In this document: positions 51,482-52,931 of the stretch, piece after piece
How positions within the stretch are numbered: the first letter of the stretch is position 1
Layout: the number at the start of each line of letters is the position of its first letter
DNA from: Pelagibacterales bacterium SAG-MED32
GTDB taxonomy: Bacteria; Pseudomonadota; Alphaproteobacteria; Pelagibacterales; AG-422-B15
NCBI GenBank assembly: GCA_014653725.1
Contig: JACWEC010000003.1
Coordinates: 1 to 52,931, forward strand
Length of the DNA: 52,931 nt
Direction of reading: 5' to 3'
Program-made: the position numbers and the translations under genes
Notes under the pieces: model-generated
What the model was told of the DNA's origin: nothing
The model's input: only the letters and a program-made list of their open reading frames with translations
Databases searched by the model: none

Positions 51482-51508
51482 ATTATATATTCAAATCAGT
51501 AATGTCAA
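51482..51508 (-). promoter_or_regulatory. Promoter of the SAM-II/metX transcript
   Basis: On the minus strand, TTGACA (51508-51503) and TATAAT (51487-51482) are perfect consensus hexamers separated by 15 bases, slightly shorter than ideal. Transcription would start near 51475, so the RNA begins essentially with the riboswitch P1 stem. This leaves about 73 bases up to the divergent hisC start, in which I see no equally good plus-strand promoter. Confidence 0.75.
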
Positions 51509-51581
51509 ATTAGAAGATTAAATATTTCAAAGATTTTCTTTCAAAATAAACAATATTCACCTATTTATACCCAATTATTAT

Positions 51582-52640
51582 ATGAAAAATTTAAAAAATA
51601 TTAATATCTATGAAGGTGGAATTTCATCAATTCCAGGTAAAAAAAATGTAGTTAAAGTGTCTTCTAATGAATCACCTTTTGGACCCAGTATTAAAGTAAA
51701 GAAAGCTATTTCAGAAAGCCGACTTAAGACAAATAAGTATCCTGACGGTAATTGTATCGAGTTAAAGGAAGCTATCTCTAAAAGTTTTAAATTAAAGAAC
51801 AGCAATCTTTTTGTTGGAAACGGTTCAGATGAGATACTTGGTATTGCATGTCAGCTATTTTTAAACAAAGGTGATGAGGTTATTATTCCAAAGCATAGCT
51901 TTTTAATGTTTGAAATCTATTCCAAAATAAGTGGTGGAGTTATTAAAAGATCAGCAACAAAAAATCTTCGAGTAGATTTAGAAAGTTTATTAAAATCAAT
52001 TACAAAAAAAACAAAGATTATTTTTATTGCTCAGCCTAATAATCCAACAGGTTTTTATTTGTCAAAAAAAGATCTCACAACGCTTATCAATAAAGTTCCA
52101 AAAAAAGTAATGATTATAATTGATGCAGCGTACGCCGAGTATATGACTGATAATGATTACTCAAATGGTCTTGAGTTTGCACAAAAAAACATGAATGTAA
52201 TTGTTACACGTACGTTTTCTAAAATATATGGACTAGCTTCCCTTAGACTAGGCTGGTGCTATGCTCACAGTAATATTATTAGTTCTATGAACAAAGTCAG
52301 AGGGCCATTTAATGTGAATCATTTGGCGCAAGTTGCAGGAATTCAAGCATTGAAGGACAGAAAATATACAAATAATTCAAAAAAACATAATATGTTATGG
52401 CTTAAAACTATGAATAAAGAATTAAGTAAACTACCTATAAAAGTTTATGACAGTAGGGCTAATTTTTTACTTATAGATGTAGGAAATTCAGTATTTAAGC
52501 TAAATAAGTATCTTTTATCCAAATCAATCATTATTAGGTTAATGGAAAAATATAATTTACCAACTTGTATAAGAGTTTCAATTGGTACTGCAAACGAAAA
52601 TAAAAAAGTCCTTAAGGCATTTAAAGATTTTTATAAATGA
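51582..52640 (+). CDS. hisC: Histidinol-phosphate aminotransferase
   Basis: HisC transaminates imidazole-acetol phosphate in histidine synthesis and in many Alphaproteobacteria also serves phenylalanine/tyrosine synthesis. The 352-residue fold-type I PLP enzyme has VKVSSNESPFGPS, NKYPDGNCIELKEAI, FVGNGSDEILGIAC, IAQPNNPTGFYL, DAAYAEY and the PLP lysine Lys214 in TRTFSKIYGLASLRLGW. It overlaps tyrA by four bases (ATGA), which supports a role in aromatic amino acid synthesis. Confidence 0.95.
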   Translation: MKNLKNINIYEGGISSIPGKKNVVKVSSNESPFGPSIKVKKAISESRLKTNKYPDGNCIELKEAISKSFKLKNSNLFVGNGSDEILGIACQLFLNKGDEVIIPKHSFLMFEIYSKISGGVIKRSATKNLRVDLESLLKSITKKTKIIFIAQPNNPTGFYLSKKDLTTLINKVPKKVMIIIDAAYAEYMTDNDYSNGLEFAQKNMNVIVTRTFSKIYGLASLRLGWCYAHSNIISSMNKVRGPFNVNHLAQVAGIQALKDRKYTNNSKKHNMLWLKTMNKELSKLPIKVYDSRANFLLIDVGNSVFKLNKYLLSKSIIIRLMEKYNLPTCIRVSIGTANENKKVLKAFKDFYK

Positions 52641-52931
52641 CAAATAATAAAAAACTATTTAACCAAATTTCTATCATTGGGTTAGGCTTGATTGGTTCAT
52701 CATTGGCATTGTCTATTAGGAAAAGTAAAATCTCGTCAAGAACAGTAGGCTACTCTAGATCGCCTAAAACCAGAAATACATCTAAAAGACTCAAGTTAGT
52801 TGATAAGGTGAGCAATAAATTAGAAGACTCTGTAAGAGGGTCGGATCTAATTATAGTTTGCACTCCTTTAAGTAGTTACGCAAATATAATAAAAAAAATT
52901 ATACCTCGCATATCAAAAGGTACGATTATTT
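52637..52931 (+). CDS. tyrA: Prephenate/arogenate dehydrogenase, N-terminal part (runs off the window)
   Basis: This is the beginning of a TyrA-type dehydrogenase that makes 4-hydroxyphenylpyruvate or tyrosine from prephenate or arogenate. ATG 52637 overlaps the hisC TGA. The visible 98 residues include the NAD motif ISIIGLGLIGSSLALSIRKS, GYSRSPKTRN, and SDLIIVCTPLSSYANIIKKI, the classical Rossmann half. The order hisC-tyrA with metX nearby on the other strand is widespread in Alphaproteobacteria. The C-terminal domain lies outside the window. Confidence 0.92.
   Translation, partial: MTNNKKLFNQISIIGLGLIGSSLALSIRKSKISSRTVGYSRSPKTRNTSKRLKLVDKVSNKLEDSVRGSDLIIVCTPLSSYANIIKKIIPRISKGTII

Overview
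The window reads as a stretch of an AT-rich, compact alphaproteobacterial chromosome. The gene orders ffh-rpsP-rimM-trmD-rplS-leuCDB-asd, mdh-sucCDAB-lpd, priA next to a transaldolase-like gene and xerC, F1-only atpHAGDC, obgE-proBA-nadD-rsfS-rlmH-ctpA-rppH, and metX-metW with hisC-tyrA are all familiar from that class. Strong A/T preference at third positions, very short spacers, many TAATG/ATGA overlaps and no IS, phage, tRNA, rRNA or CRISPR suggest a streamlined and probably marine lineage. The exact lineage is inference.

Layout. Positions 1-272 hold the 5' part of dapF on the minus strand. After a strongly folded leader come ffh, rpsP, rimM, trmD and rplS (468-4223), then leuC, leuD, leuB and asd (4260-8412), then a fused malyl-CoA lyase/mesaconyl-CoA hydratase (8412-10370) and sdhCDAB (10420-13685). 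A 183-base spacer follows with inverted repeats, a possible 10-codon ORF and a short copy of an sdhC segment. Next are a stand-alone Smr domain (minus), an SDR, mmsA, and the TCA block mdh-sucC-sucD-sucA-sucB-lpd (16727-25378). On the minus strand, 28859-25365 carries a transaldolase-like gene, xerC, an NTF2-like protein, a sterol-desaturase-like protein and an unknown multi-pass membrane protein. priA and atpHAGDC follow on the plus strand to 35687. A ten-gene minus-strand run from rplU (42764) to rppH (35704) follows, with a clear sigma70-type promoter ahead of rplU. Then come DUF1015-serC-serA-gpmA-phaA-phaB (42928-48882, plus), gloB, metW and metX (minus), and hisC plus the start of tyrA (plus).

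Functional picture. The window encodes much of central metabolism: 2-oxoglutarate to fumarate and malate to oxaloacetate in the TCA cycle, the catalytic F1 part of ATP synthase, leucine, proline, serine, methionine, aromatic and histidine steps, and protein-synthesis housekeeping. The Mcl-Mch fusion together with PhaA/PhaB suggests acetyl-CoA assimilation by the ethylmalonyl-CoA pathway.

The best regulatory element is a SAM-II riboswitch followed by an intrinsic terminator ahead of metX, directly behind a TTGACA/TATAAT promoter. Less explained items are the ffh leader, the sdhB-smr spacer, an AtpC without its C-terminal helical domain, and the lipid-type cassette behind xerC. I did not find an obvious new defence or mobile system.
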